From Edwardsiella tarda ATCC 15947 = NBRC 105688 (GTDB lineage: Bacteria; Pseudomonadota; Gammaproteobacteria; Enterobacterales; Enterobacteriaceae): DNA of 64,000 bases. Position numbers and translations under genes: made by a program. The stretch is from contig NZ_CP084506.1 of NCBI RefSeq assembly GCF_003113495.2, forward strand, positions 1,240,001 through 1,304,000. The letters are read 5' to 3'. This document shows positions 16,904 to 26,805 of this stretch, in pieces. A model generated the notes under the pieces. That model was given only the letters and a program-made list of their open reading frames with translations. It was not told where the DNA came from and searched no databases. Every line of letters starts with the position of its first letter. Position 1 is the stretch's first letter.

Positions 16904-17752
16904 ATGATGAACAAGGGGCTACTGCTACTGCTGTTGGTGTGGTTGGTGGGGTGTCAGTCCCATCCACCGTTGCGTGATCGCGGAGACTACCTGGTGGATG
17001 ATAGTCAGCAGGCGTTGCGCGCCGAGCCGCGGGTACGTTACCTGGTGATCCATTACACCGCGGAGGACTTCGCCTCTTCCCTCAAGGTGCTGACGGACGA
17101 GCAGGTCAGCGCACACTATCTGGTGCCGGCGCAGCCACCGCAGCGCCAGGGTAAGCCGGTGGTATGGCAACTGGTGCCGGAGTCGCGTAGCGCCTGGCAT
17201 GCGGGGGTCAGTTACTGGCGCGGCCAGACTCGGCTTAACGATAATTCTATCGGTATCGAAATCGAGAATCCCGGTTATCGGCGTACGGCCAACGGCATCG
17301 TCTGGTACCCCTTCAGCGCGCAGCAGATCGCGGCGGTGCGCGCCCTCAGCCGCGACATCGTGCGGCGCTATCATATTGCACCACCAGACGTGGTGGGGCA
17401 CATGGACATTGCGCCACAGCGTAAGGTCGATCCGGGGCCACTGTTTCCTTGGGCGTTGTTGGCGGAGCAGGGCGTCGGAGCCTGGCCCGATGCCGCACGC
17501 GTGCGCGCCTACCGCCAGCGTTATCAGGCGTCGCCGCCAGGCGTGGCCTACCTGCAACGGCGTCTGGCCCTCTGGGGCTATCAGATCGCCGCGACGGGGA
17601 TCAACGACGCCGCCTCACGACGCGTCATCGCCGCCTTCCAGATGCATTATCGTCCCACCGATTTTCGCGGTGAGGCCGATGCCGAAACGTGCGCCATCGT
17701 CGATGCCCTGTTAGCGAAGTACGGCCCCGGCCCGCAACCCCCTGAGCGTTAA
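16904..17752 (+). CDS. amiD: N-acetylmuramoyl-L-alanine amidase AmiD (lipoprotein)
   Basis: A 282-residue outer-membrane lipoprotein that cuts the bond between MurNAc (including anhydroMurNAc) and L-alanine in peptidoglycan. Lipobox L-V-G-C17; the residue after the cysteine is Gln, not Asp, so export to the outer membrane is expected. Amidase_2 zinc ligands: H50 (VIHYT), the histidine in VVGHMDIAP (about 166) and the aspartate in KVDPGP (about 176). A C-terminal peptidoglycan-binding repeat (VAYLQRRLALWGYQI) follows. Same order as E. coli (amiD-ybjS convergent); the stop codons abut. Confidence 0.95.
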   Translation: MMNKGLLLLLLVWLVGCQSHPPLRDRGDYLVDDSQQALRAEPRVRYLVIHYTAEDFASSLKVLTDEQVSAHYLVPAQPPQRQGKPVVWQLVPESRSAWHAGVSYWRGQTRLNDNSIGIEIENPGYRRTANGIVWYPFSAQQIAAVRALSRDIVRRYHIAPPDVVGHMDIAPQRKVDPGPLFPWALLAEQGVGAWPDAARVRAYRQRYQASPPGVAYLQRRLALWGYQIAATGINDAASRRVIAAFQMHYRPTDFRGEADAETCAIVDALLAKYGPGPQPPER

Positions 17753-18763
17753 TTAGAGCTGGCGCAGGCGCCCATGGTCATGCAGCCAGCGCGCGGTACG
17801 CACGATGCCCTCTTCCAGCGAGACGATGGGTTGGTAGCCCAACTCATTCTGCGCTCGCCCGGTATCCAGCGTCATGTCGAAGTTGAGCTTGGCCGCGCCA
17901 TAGTGGGTCAGGGTGGGCTCCTTGGCGCTACGCGTGCTCAGCTTTTCCATGGTGCGTGCCACGATGTCCAGCATCGGGTAGGGAATGGCACGCAGCCGGC
18001 AGGTGACGCCCAGCGCGTCGATCAGCTGTTGCAGCATCAGATGGAGCTGGCGTGGCTGGTGGTTGGTGATGTTATAGGCGCGCCCCGAGGGGGTATTCGG
18101 ATGCTGGGTCGCCAGCCACATGGCATGCACCGCGTTCTCTTCGTAGGTCATGTCCAGCAGCGCCACGCCGCCGCGCGGTAATAACAGGTAGCCATGCTTC
18201 TTCATGGTGCTGAGCAGACGGGGCAGCAGCACCTTGTCGTGCGGGCCGAACAAGCCTTGTGGACGCAGGATGGTGAAGTGAGTCTGTGGGTTGGCCAGCG
18301 CCAAGGCGCGGATCACCTCTTCGCCGGCCGCCTTACTGCGGGCGTAGTAGTTAGCGTAACGCGCCGGGGTAAACTCTTCTTTGATGTCGTGGTGATGACG
18401 ATAGTCGAAGTAGACGGCGGGCGAGGAGATATGAATGAACTGGCGCACGCCATAGGCGGCGGCCCACTCGCCCAAGCGGCGGGTGGCGCGCACGTTAGCG
18501 GTTTCAAACAGCTCTTGAGATCCCCAGGGTGAGGTGAAGCCGGAACAGTGCCACAGGGTATCGACATCGCTTAGCATCGCCTTGGCCTGGGCGGAGACTA
18601 AGTTGCCGAGATCGGCGTGAATAAACTCCGCTCCCATCTTTTGTAGCACCTGCCCCATGGCCAGGTTGTCCCCCGCAGCGCGCACGCTGATCCCCCGCTG
18701 GCGTAAATACTCTACGGCATTACGCCCGAGACCGCTGGTTGCCCCGGTCACCAAAACTTTCAT
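17753..18763 (-). CDS. ybjS: YbjS, NAD(P)-dependent epimerase/dehydratase family protein
   Basis: A 336-residue extended short-chain dehydrogenase. N-terminal nucleotide site [14 protein letters not shown], catalytic-type YxxxK ([11 protein letters not shown]) at about 145-150, and the [13 protein letters not shown] segment. Similar in size and order to E. coli YbjS, whose substrate is not known. A GC-rich inverted repeat (about 18809-18825, CGGCCG-ATTAG-CGGCCG) lies in its upstream region. Confidence 0.9.
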   Translation of the reverse strand: MKVLVTGATSGLGRNAVEYLRQRGISVRAAGDNLAMGQVLQKMGAEFIHADLGNLVSAQAKAMLSDVDTLWHCSGFTSPWGSQELFETANVRATRRLGEWAAAYGVRQFIHISSPAVYFDYRHHHDIKEEFTPARYANYYARSKAAGEEVIRALALANPQTHFTILRPQGLFGPHDKVLLPRLLSTMKKHGYLLLPRGGVALLDMTYEENAVHAMWLATQHPNTPSGRAYNITNHQPRQLHLMLQQLIDALGVTCRLRAIPYPMLDIVARTMEKLSTRSAKEPTLTHYGAAKLNFDMTLDTGRAQNELGYQPIVSLEEGIVRTARWLHDHGRLRQL

Positions 18764-19243
18764 ACTTGCCTATCCACCGTGAGCCTGTCTTGATCAGGCC
18801 ATTCGTTGCGGCCGATTAGCGGCCGTTCTGACTGCCGGGAACACGATTCGGCTCCGACTGCACAATAAGGGTGCCATTTTTCCGTGAATCGGCCCGACAT
18901 GCAATCGGATTACTCAGCAGATTTGTTGTCGTCTGTGTCTGGCGGCGGCGCTATCGTGCTATTAACCTGGTCTGGATGAGGATTACGCGCTGAGTGCCTC
19001 GTTACTCGGCGTATCCGATTCGACCGATGACCTCATGCAAGGTGGGATTGCGCGAGGCGGCCGCTCGAGAGGCGACCCGCGCGTTGCGACGGGCTGCAGG
19101 GTGGTTCGATGGCCCCCATTGGTGTTACATCGCGCCACGCGCCCTCCTCTGTGCTCGTCTAGCAAGAGGGAAGCGGCGCGGGGGGGAGGGCTGGCTTTTC
19201 TGATGGTAGGCCACACGTTTGATAAGCGTGAGCGGGAGGAGCA
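18764..19243. other. Intergenic, no gene recognised (ybjS upstream region)
   Basis: This 480-base stretch contains the ybjS upstream region and the CGGCCG inverted repeat at about 18810-18826. The short open frames on both strands (about 19000-19250) have no ribosome site and no recognisable product. Nothing else is supported. Confidence 0.5.
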
Positions 19244-19647
19244 GCGTCAAGTCGCATAGGGATAATGCCAAGGTCGAACGCTTAATAGGGCCAATAACGT
19301 CAGCCACGAAAAATACGACCAAGCCGGTGATACCGCCCCTGCTTTGGCAGGAAAGATAACCATGGTAATGGCTATGGCATTGGTAACAATAAGCCCAATG
19401 CAGATAAGCATGAAATATAGGGGGCGAAGCGTAAACATATCGGGCGGCTAAGCGCGTCGATGAATGGCAGGGGGCCTCCCGCCTTAAGCGTCACTGCGTT
19501 ATTAAACTTGGTGATAAGGTCTCGGTTAATAATAGCGCCGATAAAGTAGGCTCTAAGCCGAGGCGCATGGCGAGATAGCCAGAGCATCACTCCGTATGGT
19601 GTAAGGGTTGTTCCTATTAAATAAGGGCCGACTGTATTGCAAACCAA
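19244..19647 (-). pseudogene. Possible decayed membrane-protein gene
   Basis: On the minus strand, two overlapping frames each encode hydrophobic, protein-like sequence. The upstream frame reads ...APRLRAYFIGAIINRDLITK... and ...GGPLPFIDALSRP. The next frame continues MFTLRPLYFMLICIGLIVTN and ends LLSVRPWHYPYAT-stop at about 19247. Joining them needs a single-base change near 19438. There is no ribosome site at the internal ATG. Local GC is lower than in the flanking ybjS and ybjT. I do not recognise the family; this could also be chance. Confidence 0.25.
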
Positions 19648-19891
19648 GATGAGCTATCGCTTCAGCCCTAGATAAGGCGTAATGGTGCCAAGAGTGAATG
19701 GAGTAGCGCGCGTAGGGTGAGGCATAGTCCTGCCGTATATGTCCCATGTATATCCTCGTCGCTGGCCGCCTGGCTAGATCTCGCGTTGGCTTATGGGGTG
19801 GATGACTCAAGCCGGTGAGCCTGCCATCGCGCCGGCGATGGCAAGCGTGAACGGGGTGGGTGACCCGGTTGGCGACCCGTTAGCGCTAGGT
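19648..19891. other. Intergenic region downstream of ybjT, nothing recognised
   Basis: AT-richer than ybjT. A few short frames, none with a ribosome site or a family signature. It may hold the 5' part of the decayed gene next to it. Confidence 0.4.
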
Positions 19892-21421
19892 TTACTCGCC
19901 GGGTGTGGCGTTTGTCCCCTTGGGCTCCTCGGGGGTGTTCGGCGTGGCGTCGAGCGCCGTGCTGCGGCTATCGCGGCTGCTGGTGGGCTGGGCATCGTCC
20001 CAGGCCTCGGCCAGATCGGCGATGCGTTGCGCCATGCCGCGGAAGATAAACAGATGCGCTGGCATCATCGCAAACCAATACAGCAACCCGGCGAAGCCTG
20101 CGGGGTGCCACCAGGCGCGGACATCCAGTGAGCGTAAGCCGTTATGCTCGTCGAGGGTAAAGGTCAGGCGCCCGAGCCCAGGCGCCTTCATGCCGAACAA
20201 CAGCGTCAGTTGGCGCTCTTCCTTCAGGGTGATCACCTTCCAACCGTCGATCTGGTCGCCGAGTTGCAGGGTGGGGCGTGCCGGGCGGCCATAATGGACA
20301 CGATTACCGGTGAGATCATCCAGGCGGGCGCGGATCTGCCACAGCAGGTTGGCGAAGAAATACCCCTGATCGCCGCCTATCTGCTGCACCACATGCCATA
20401 GCGCCTGGCGTGAGGCTCGGGTGGTGAGGCGACACCCCGCCTGTTTCGGATAGAAGCCGTAGCCTGGCCGCCAGCGGGCCAGCGCCTGGGCGTCGTAGCC
20501 CCAATCGGCGGAGTCGATCACCTGTTGCTCATGCGCCAAGGTATCCGTTAACGCCTGATCGAAGCCGATCAGCGTCTGCGGGATCAAGTGGGCGATCGCC
20601 CGGTCGTCAGCCGGGAGATCGTGCTTGAGTCCTTCGATCAGGGCGCGGGCGATACTGGTCGGCACCGAGGTGATCAGATGCAGGAAATAGACCGAGATCA
20701 AGCGGGTAGGGATCGGCAACGGGATCACCCAACGCCGCTTGCCGCTGACGCGGATAAAGCGCTCGAACATGGTCTGGTAGCTGATGTATTCGGGGCCTGC
20801 GACCTCGAACACCCGGTTGTCGCCGTCCGGCAGATCCGCCAGCGCGCAGAGGTAGGTCAACAGGTTCTCCAGCGCGATGGGCGCGCTTTTGGATCGCACC
20901 CAGAGCGGCGGCGTCAGGATCGCCAGGTTATAGACCATGTCACGCATCACCTCGAAGGCAGCTGATCCGGGGCCGATGACGATCCCCGAGCGAACCTCGG
21001 TGACCGGTACGCCGCTGGTGCGTAAGATATCGCCGGTCTCACGCCGTGCGGCCAGATGACGCGAGGGATCGTCGGGCGGCTGCAATGCCCCGAGGAAGAT
21101 CACCTGCTGGACGCGTGAGATGCTCAAGGCCCGGCTGAAGTTCTGCGCCGCCTGGAGTTCGGCGCGCACGAAGTCATCGCCGTCTCCCATGGCATGCACC
21201 AGATAGTAGACCAGATCGATGCCATCTAACGCCGCCGTCAGGGTCTGCGGCTGGTAGAGATCGACATACTGACACTCGACGCCGGGCCAGTTACGCTCTT
21301 GCAGCCAGCGAATACGGCGCGCGGCGGCACGCACATGATGCCCCTGGGCACACAGTTGGGGGATCAGATGTTGGCCGATGTAGCCGCTGGCGCCTAATAC
21401 CAGAATACGCAATCCGCGCAT
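19892..21421 (-). CDS. ybjT: YbjT, SDR-family protein with C-terminal DUF2867-like domain
   Basis: A 509-residue protein. The N-terminal Rossmann domain has GASGYIG (about 9-15) and a NAD-binding-type sequence to about residue 290. The C-terminal domain ([26 protein letters not shown], then [13 protein letters not shown]) is the DUF2867-type module found in E. coli YbjT. It is about 30 residues longer than E. coli YbjT (476), through a low-complexity Ser/Thr/Pro tail. Function is unknown. The ATG at 21421 is used. It starts 21 bases after the ltaE stop, so the two are likely co-transcribed. Confidence 0.9.
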   Translation of the reverse strand: MRGLRILVLGASGYIGQHLIPQLCAQGHHVRAAARRIRWLQERNWPGVECQYVDLYQPQTLTAALDGIDLVYYLVHAMGDGDDFVRAELQAAQNFSRALSISRVQQVIFLGALQPPDDPSRHLAARRETGDILRTSGVPVTEVRSGIVIGPGSAAFEVMRDMVYNLAILTPPLWVRSKSAPIALENLLTYLCALADLPDGDNRVFEVAGPEYISYQTMFERFIRVSGKRRWVIPLPIPTRLISVYFLHLITSVPTSIARALIEGLKHDLPADDRAIAHLIPQTLIGFDQALTDTLAHEQQVIDSADWGYDAQALARWRPGYGFYPKQAGCRLTTRASRQALWHVVQQIGGDQGYFFANLLWQIRARLDDLTGNRVHYGRPARPTLQLGDQIDGWKVITLKEERQLTLLFGMKAPGLGRLTFTLDEHNGLRSLDVRAWWHPAGFAGLLYWFAMMPAHLFIFRGMAQRIADLAEAWDDAQPTSSRDSRSTALDATPNTPEEPKGTNATPGE

Positions 21422-21442
21422 GCACACCTCTCTGGGAATCGA

Positions 21443-22495
21443 TTAGCCGTAAGGGGTTGGGGCCGGGGCCGCGCCGCTCGTCGGGCGATATTCCTGACGG
21501 AAGGTGCGCCACAGGGCGATCAACCGTTCTAGATCGGTTCGGCTGACATCCAGATGCGTGACCAGGCGGGTGGTGGCCGCCGCGCTGATCAGGATGCCGT
21601 GGCGCTGCATCCAGGGGCCGAGTGCGGCGGCCTCGTCGGCGGGCATGCACACGAACAGCATGTTGGTCTGGGCGCCGGGCGGCAGCAGCGTCAGCCCTAA
21701 CTCCTGCACGGCCTGTGCCAGCCAGGCGGCGTTAGCGTGGTCGTCGCGTAGGCGTTCGACGTTGTGCTGCAGGGCGTAGCGCCCGGCCTCGGCCAGGATA
21801 CCGGCTTGGCGCATGGCACCCCCGGTCATCTTACGCCAGCGCCGCGCCTGGCGAATGAAGGCCTCGTCGGCGCACAATAGCGATCCGACCGGTGCGCCCA
21901 ACCCCTTAGAGAGGCAGAGGGTCAGGGTGTCGCAGTATTGGGTCAAGGTGGTCAGCGGCACCTCCAGCGCTACCGCCGCATTCATGATGCGCGCGCCGTC
22001 GATATGCAACGCCAGCCCCTTCTCGCGGCTGAATGCCCAGGCCTGCGCCAGATACGCCAGCGGCAGCACCTTACCGTTATGGGTGTTCTCCAGACTCAAC
22101 AGGCGGCTACGGGCGAAGTGGATGTCGTCGGGCTTGATCACGCTCGCCACCTGCGACAAGGGGAGGGTACCATCCTCGGCGGCATCGATAGGTTGCGGTT
22201 GAATGCTGCCCAACACCGCCGCGCCGCCCGCCTCATACATGTAGTTATGGGCCTTCTGCCCGACGATATACTCGTCACCGCGCTGGCAATGGGTCAGCAG
22301 TGCCACTAGGTTGGCCTGCGTACCGCTGGGCAGAAACAGCGCCGCTGGCTTGCCGCTGAGCTCGGCAGCCTCTTGCTCCAGGCGGTTGACGCTGGGATCG
22401 TCGCCATAGACGTCATCGCCGACGTCGGCGCGTGACATAGCCAGGCGCATGGCCTCGCTGGGACGGGTTACGGTATCGCTACGTAGATCGAGCAT
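21443..22495 (-). CDS. ltaE: Low-specificity L-threonine aldolase
   Basis: A 350-residue PLP enzyme that splits L-threonine and L-allo-threonine into glycine and acetaldehyde. The PLP lysine is K197 in LCLSKGLGAPVGS; HIDGARI (about 164-170) carries the cofactor-binding aspartate, and LRSDTVTRP at the start is diagnostic. Longer than E. coli LtaE (333) through a C-terminal tail (RPTSGAAPAPTPYG). In E. coli poxB lies upstream; here a fimbrial locus does. Confidence 0.95.
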   Translation of the reverse strand: MLDLRSDTVTRPSEAMRLAMSRADVGDDVYGDDPSVNRLEQEAAELSGKPAALFLPSGTQANLVALLTHCQRGDEYIVGQKAHNYMYEAGGAAVLGSIQPQPIDAAEDGTLPLSQVASVIKPDDIHFARSRLLSLENTHNGKVLPLAYLAQAWAFSREKGLALHIDGARIMNAAVALEVPLTTLTQYCDTLTLCLSKGLGAPVGSLLCADEAFIRQARRWRKMTGGAMRQAGILAEAGRYALQHNVERLRDDHANAAWLAQAVQELGLTLLPPGAQTNMLFVCMPADEAAALGPWMQRHGILISAAATTRLVTHLDVSRTDLERLIALWRTFRQEYRPTSGAAPAPTPYG

Positions 22496-22606
22496 CGGGC
22501 ACTCCTTGGTCGGCTAAATCCATTGAGAAAACTCTGTTGTATCATGCCGACCGATGGGCTGCCAAAGGAAAAGCAAGGGGGCGACGCGATCGATTGCGTG
22601 CACCGA

Positions 22607-23506
22607 TTAGCGATAGCTGAGTAGAAATATCCCGCGGGCGCTCACATCGCCGGGAATGAGTGGCTCACCGCTGCGCGCGTAGTAGAGATGGAGCGGCAGA
22701 TCGACACTACCACTGTCGGGGATGGTACCATCGTAGCCCTCCTCCCCACTCCAGCGTACCGCCTGCTCCGGCTGTCGATCCGCCAAGGTGACGATAAACC
22801 CGACGCCGCGCGAGGCGCTGAGTAGCTGGGGGAGATCGTTGGGATGTCGGCCAAGAAAGTGGAGGGTGAACCCCTCGGCCACGCCGGGAGTACAGCGAAT
22901 GGCGAGTTGTACGCTCTCTGCGCCCTGAGTCAAGGGTTCACCGACCTCGAGCCGCTTGAGGCGCGCGATGTCGACCGGTGGCATCTGCACCGTCAGATCG
23001 CGTTGCTGTGGGGCGCAGGTACCGGCGTGGATCTCGGCGGCGACATAGATGGCGCCGCTTTGCAGTGGTTGCGTACTGTCGCCGTGCAACGGTTCGAGAT
23101 ACCAGCGCAGCAGCGGGCGGGTCGGGTCGAGGCGCCCGGTCTGATGGCGGGTGCCGATGGCGAACAGCGAGAGGGTCAGATTGGGATCGTCTGGGGTGGT
23201 CTCGCGGGTGTCCAATGCGATACCGATGCCCGGCAACGCGCTAAAGAAGCGGTAGTGCCGCGCCGTTGGCGATCCGGGGATCGGTAGGCCGACGCGCTCC
23301 CAACGCAGACGGGTGTGTTGGCACGCTGGCGCACAGGTGAGGGGCAGGGTGAGGCGCTGTTCCGCCAGGGTTTCGTTGGGGGCCAGGCTAAAGCGTGGCG
23401 TCACGCCGCCAAACTGCACCAAGCTGGGTAGCTCCGCCAGGGCACACAGGCTAAAGAGCAACCCGATGCCAGTGCCGCATAACAGGCCGATCCGCTCTCG
23501 ATTCAT
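22607..23506 (-). CDS. Fimbrial tip-type protein (fimbrial locus 2)
   Basis: A 299-residue secreted protein that ends fimbrial locus 2. Signal peptide about 1-24 (CALA-E). Cysteines in TCAPACQH, GTCAPQQ and IRCTPG. The second half has pilin-like strands (GVGFIVTLADRQPEQAVRW, SVDLPLHLYYARSGEPLIPG) and a C-terminal strand GIFLLSYR. This is the two-domain tip plan, like the locus 1 tip protein, but the two differ greatly in their N-terminal halves. Its ATG overlaps the usher stop by 4 bases (ATGA). Confidence 0.72.
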   Translation of the reverse strand: MNRERIGLLCGTGIGLLFSLCALAELPSLVQFGGVTPRFSLAPNETLAEQRLTLPLTCAPACQHTRLRWERVGLPIPGSPTARHYRFFSALPGIGIALDTRETTPDDPNLTLSLFAIGTRHQTGRLDPTRPLLRWYLEPLHGDSTQPLQSGAIYVAAEIHAGTCAPQQRDLTVQMPPVDIARLKRLEVGEPLTQGAESVQLAIRCTPGVAEGFTLHFLGRHPNDLPQLLSASRGVGFIVTLADRQPEQAVRWSGEEGYDGTIPDSGSVDLPLHLYYARSGEPLIPGDVSARGIFLLSYR

Positions 23507-26022
23507 CCGCGTTTCTCCTCACATTCTAGGCTGAGCTGTTGCAGGCCCGTGCCGCTAAACTGATAGTCAGCCTGGCAACGAGGGTGATGGTTCCACTGCG
23601 CCTCGATATGCCCCTGGGGCGGCAGTCCAGACAGGTATACCTGCCCTTCGTCCCCCACCAAACCATGGATGACGCCATTGGCATGTGTGACCTGTACCTG
23701 CGCGCCCAACGGCAGAGCTTGGCCCCGTTGCCGCAGGGTGATCAGGGCGCGATAGCCGGCGCTGACGTTAAAGCGCAGCGGGATCAGGGCGCCGCGAGCC
23801 GGGAGCACGCGCTTATCCGTCTCGCCCGCCTCGGTGTCGTCGCGGAAGCGGTTGACGTCCAGCGCGACGTTGTTGATCTGGTAAGGCGTCAGGTTGGGCA
23901 GCAGGGCATAACCATGCAAGTCGGTCTGTAGCGAGCCGCCGCTCTTCACCGGCACACCGGCCACGCCTTGGGCGTCGATCAGGGCGGTGCCGGCATTGAG
24001 CGAGAGGGTCCGCGAGAGCGTCAGGCCGCCGGGGTGTAGCGCGAAGCCGCCGAGTAAGCCATAACTGAGCATATCGCCGTGGCGATAGTGGTTGTAGTTG
24101 GCGGTCAGTTGCCCCTGCCCGGCGCTCCACATCAGGTTGGCGCTCTGCGAACGTGACTGCCCATCCTGGCTCCAGCTGTTGGCCAGCCCCCAATTCAGCC
24201 GCCCGTCGGCGGCGCTGCCGGAGAGGCTGGTCTGATTCGACAGGCGACCGTTGAGCCGCGTGGTAGTGTTGCCGAGGCTCAGCGGGGCGCCACCGAGCAG
24301 GTTGGCAAGCGGCAGCGACAGGCCTAAGGAGATCAGCGTGTCGTGGGCTTGTCGCGGCGCTTCGCTGTAGCTGAGGGCGAGGTTGACGTTAAGTGGACCG
24401 AGGCTGTTGCTCCAGTAGGCCGTCCAACTGCTGCCCGCGCTCGCCTGCCGCCAATAGGCCTCCTGGCTGCCGGAGAGCGATACCTGCCCCAGACTGGCCA
24501 GCGACTGGGAGAGCTGGAGCGAGACGCGCCGCTTGACCCGCAGCGCGGCGGCGTCGTGCCAAAAGGGTGCGTCGTCGAGGCTATCCGCCAGGGTATAGAA
24601 CCCTTGGCTGGCGTAGTGGGACCAGGAGAAATTAAGCGCGGTGCCGCTGTTAAAACCACGGGCGTAGGCCAGGCGGTAGGCGTAACCCGTATGGCGCTGG
24701 GGCGCACCGAGCCGGGTATCCATCGGCTGGCTATCGGCATAGCTGGCATCCACGGCGAGCGCCCCGAGGAGGGCGTCGTATTTGCCCGCGCCGAGCTGTG
24801 CCGAACGATAGCGGCCGCTAAGCAGCAATCCGCCGTACAGCGTACTCTCCCAGGGCAGACCGTAGGCCGCACTGGCACTGGCGAAAAGCGGCTGCTGGCG
24901 TTGCCGGTAGCCATTGTAGCGCCCGCTGGCCAGGCTGTACTTCAGCCGTCCATTGCGTTGGAGCAGCGGCAGCGTGGCGGCGGTCTGGGTATAACGACGT
25001 TCGCTGCCGTCGGCCTCACGGATAGTCACCTCCAGATCGCCCCCGTTGTAGGCCACCAGATCGCTGAACTCGAATGGCCCAGGCGGCACATTTTGCTGGT
25101 AGATCACTTGGCCGGACTGGCGCACCGTCACCTGCGCCTGCGAGGCGGCGATGCCCCGAATGCGCGGGGCATACTCGGTGAGCGCGGGCCAGAGCATGCC
25201 GTCGTCCGACTCCAGCTTGACGCCGATAAACGGAAAGGCATCGAAGAACTCGCTGCTGGTGGCCGTCTCCCCCAGGGTGAACTCGCCCCCTTGGCCAGCA
25301 CCATAGCTGTGTTGCAGGTAGCTGCGTAACACCTGGAAACGCCCACCCTCCTGGCCGTAACGGTAGTTGCTGGCGTTATACAACCGCCAGCCGCCCAGAT
25401 TGACGAGCGCGTCCGTACCGAGAAACAGCGTATGCTCGCCCTGCGCGTGTGCCACCAGTAGCCCCTGTTTGCTGCCGTTGAGGCTGTAGTTGGCCTGGAG
25501 CGCCGGCGTGCCCTGCTGCCACTGCTCCGGTGTGGTGCGTAGCCAATCGCTGTGCAGCAGATAGGCCTGCGGCACGGTGAGACGATACGCCATCTGGCTC
25601 AAGTCGACGGCTTCGTGCAGGTTACTGTCGCCCGCGGCCAGAAAGGCGTGGCAGGGGGCGTCGGCGTCGGGAGGATGCGGCAGGGCGATGCCCCAACGCA
25701 ACAGCTGTTCGGTGCTGAGGCAGGGCGAGAGTAAGCCGGGATGCTGTTCGGTGGAGACAAAGTGCAGGGTACTCTCTTCGATGCGTTGATCGTTGATCCA
25801 GACGCTAACCCGGTAGTCGCCCGGCATCTGGCCGCCCTTGACGGCGAAATAGGAGAGGTCCGTCTCACGCGCCGCCTCGCCGTCAACCAGGGTAAGAAAG
25901 TGTGGGTTAAAGCGTAGCGTCTCGCTGGCGTCGGCGGGAACGCTCGCCAATATCAGCAGCCCCAGCCAGACTGGCGATCGGCGCCGCAGGGGCGTAACGG
26001 TGGGGACTCGCCTACTCCGCAT
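23503..26022 (-). CDS. Fimbrial outer-membrane usher (fimbrial locus 2)
   Basis: An 839-residue usher if started at the ATG at 26022, which lies inside the last codons of the chaperone gene (overlap of 11 bases). An upstream in-frame start at 26079 is less likely. It has a very basic N terminus (MRSRRVPTVTPLRRR) before a hydrophobic signal, then LRFNPHFLTL, the usher core motifs IRGIAASQAQVTVRQSGQVIYQ, VPPGPFEFSDL, GGDLEVTIREADG and a cysteine pair near the C terminus (RCQADY, LECEEKRG). Frame intact. It is only moderately similar to the locus 1 usher. Confidence 0.92.
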   Translation of the reverse strand: MRSRRVPTVTPLRRRSPVWLGLLILASVPADASETLRFNPHFLTLVDGEAARETDLSYFAVKGGQMPGDYRVSVWINDQRIEESTLHFVSTEQHPGLLSPCLSTEQLLRWGIALPHPPDADAPCHAFLAAGDSNLHEAVDLSQMAYRLTVPQAYLLHSDWLRTTPEQWQQGTPALQANYSLNGSKQGLLVAHAQGEHTLFLGTDALVNLGGWRLYNASNYRYGQEGGRFQVLRSYLQHSYGAGQGGEFTLGETATSSEFFDAFPFIGVKLESDDGMLWPALTEYAPRIRGIAASQAQVTVRQSGQVIYQQNVPPGPFEFSDLVAYNGGDLEVTIREADGSERRYTQTAATLPLLQRNGRLKYSLASGRYNGYRQRQQPLFASASAAYGLPWESTLYGGLLLSGRYRSAQLGAGKYDALLGALAVDASYADSQPMDTRLGAPQRHTGYAYRLAYARGFNSGTALNFSWSHYASQGFYTLADSLDDAPFWHDAAALRVKRRVSLQLSQSLASLGQVSLSGSQEAYWRQASAGSSWTAYWSNSLGPLNVNLALSYSEAPRQAHDTLISLGLSLPLANLLGGAPLSLGNTTTRLNGRLSNQTSLSGSAADGRLNWGLANSWSQDGQSRSQSANLMWSAGQGQLTANYNHYRHGDMLSYGLLGGFALHPGGLTLSRTLSLNAGTALIDAQGVAGVPVKSGGSLQTDLHGYALLPNLTPYQINNVALDVNRFRDDTEAGETDKRVLPARGALIPLRFNVSAGYRALITLRQRGQALPLGAQVQVTHANGVIHGLVGDEGQVYLSGLPPQGHIEAQWNHHPRCQADYQFSGTGLQQLSLECEEKRG

Positions 26023-26764
26023 GCGTCGAACGATCCGCCGAAGGAAGGGGGACGATGGTATAGCGGGTAGAGCGACCACCGTAGTCGCCGATCACCTGGT
26101 AGCTGATCTCGCGGGCCTGACCGCGATGGGCGATCGTCAGCTCGCCATAAGGCGCCAGCATAAAGTCTTGCCCCTTGCCCTGAGCCTCGCGCCGATCGAT
26201 CTGGGTCGCGTTGAGCGTGAGGTAGTAGGGTGACGGGTTGTGTAGGGTCACGCCACGCGGATCTGGGTAGGCGCGTATCTGGCTGTAGGCGGCCTTCACC
26301 GCCTGGTTATCGACGATGGCCGCCGGGCGGTAGAACAGTTTGATGCGGGTGTTAATGGCGAAGCTGACGTTGCCGTGCGTATCGCCCTGGCTGGACGGCG
26401 TGGGCTCCGCCGTCGGCGGGATCGCCAGGACGTTTAAGTAGAAGAGTGACTCACGGTCGGCGGGCAGCGCAGCGGTATTGAGTGCATTGATGCGCAACTG
26501 CACCTCGTTGCCGGCATCGAGACGGTAGAGGGGCGGGGTGACGACAAACGCTGGGCTCTTCTGCTGGCTTTCCGCCTCCGCCACCCAGCCGCGCAGCAAC
26601 CACACATCATGCTGCGAGCTATTATTGACGCCGAGCGCGATGCTGCTCTTATCACCGGGGTAGACCACCCGGGTCTGCGCGAGGGAGAGTCCGCCGGCGG
26701 CCAGGGCGGATGGCCCGCCACTCAGCGCCAGGCTCATGATGAGGATTGTTGTCAGACGATTCAT
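26012..26764 (-). CDS. Periplasmic fimbrial chaperone (fimbrial locus 2)
   Basis: A 250-residue PapD-type chaperone with signal peptide (about 1-22) and family motifs TRVVYPGDKSSIALGVNN, LPADRESLFYLNVLAIPP and TRIKLFYRP. A short low-complexity insert (TAEPTPSSQGDTHGN) interrupts the loop before NVSFAINTRIKLFYRP. Translationally overlapped with the usher. It serves the three pilin-like subunits upstream. Confidence 0.92.
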   Translation of the reverse strand: MNRLTTILIMSLALSGGPSALAAGGLSLAQTRVVYPGDKSSIALGVNNSSQHDVWLLRGWVAEAESQQKSPAFVVTPPLYRLDAGNEVQLRINALNTAALPADRESLFYLNVLAIPPTAEPTPSSQGDTHGNVSFAINTRIKLFYRPAAIVDNQAVKAAYSQIRAYPDPRGVTLHNPSPYYLTLNATQIDRREAQGKGQDFMLAPYGELTIAHRGQAREISYQVIGDYGGRSTRYTIVPLPSADRSTHAE

Positions 26765-26805
26765 GGTTCATCTCGTCCCCGGCGCGGCGCGCCAGGGAAC
26801 ATGGG

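Noticed and set aside
24343..25329. Long plus-strand open frame (328 codons) opposite the locus 2 usher
   Set aside because: It is the complement of a GC-rich, clearly coded usher gene. It has no ribosome site and no family motifs.
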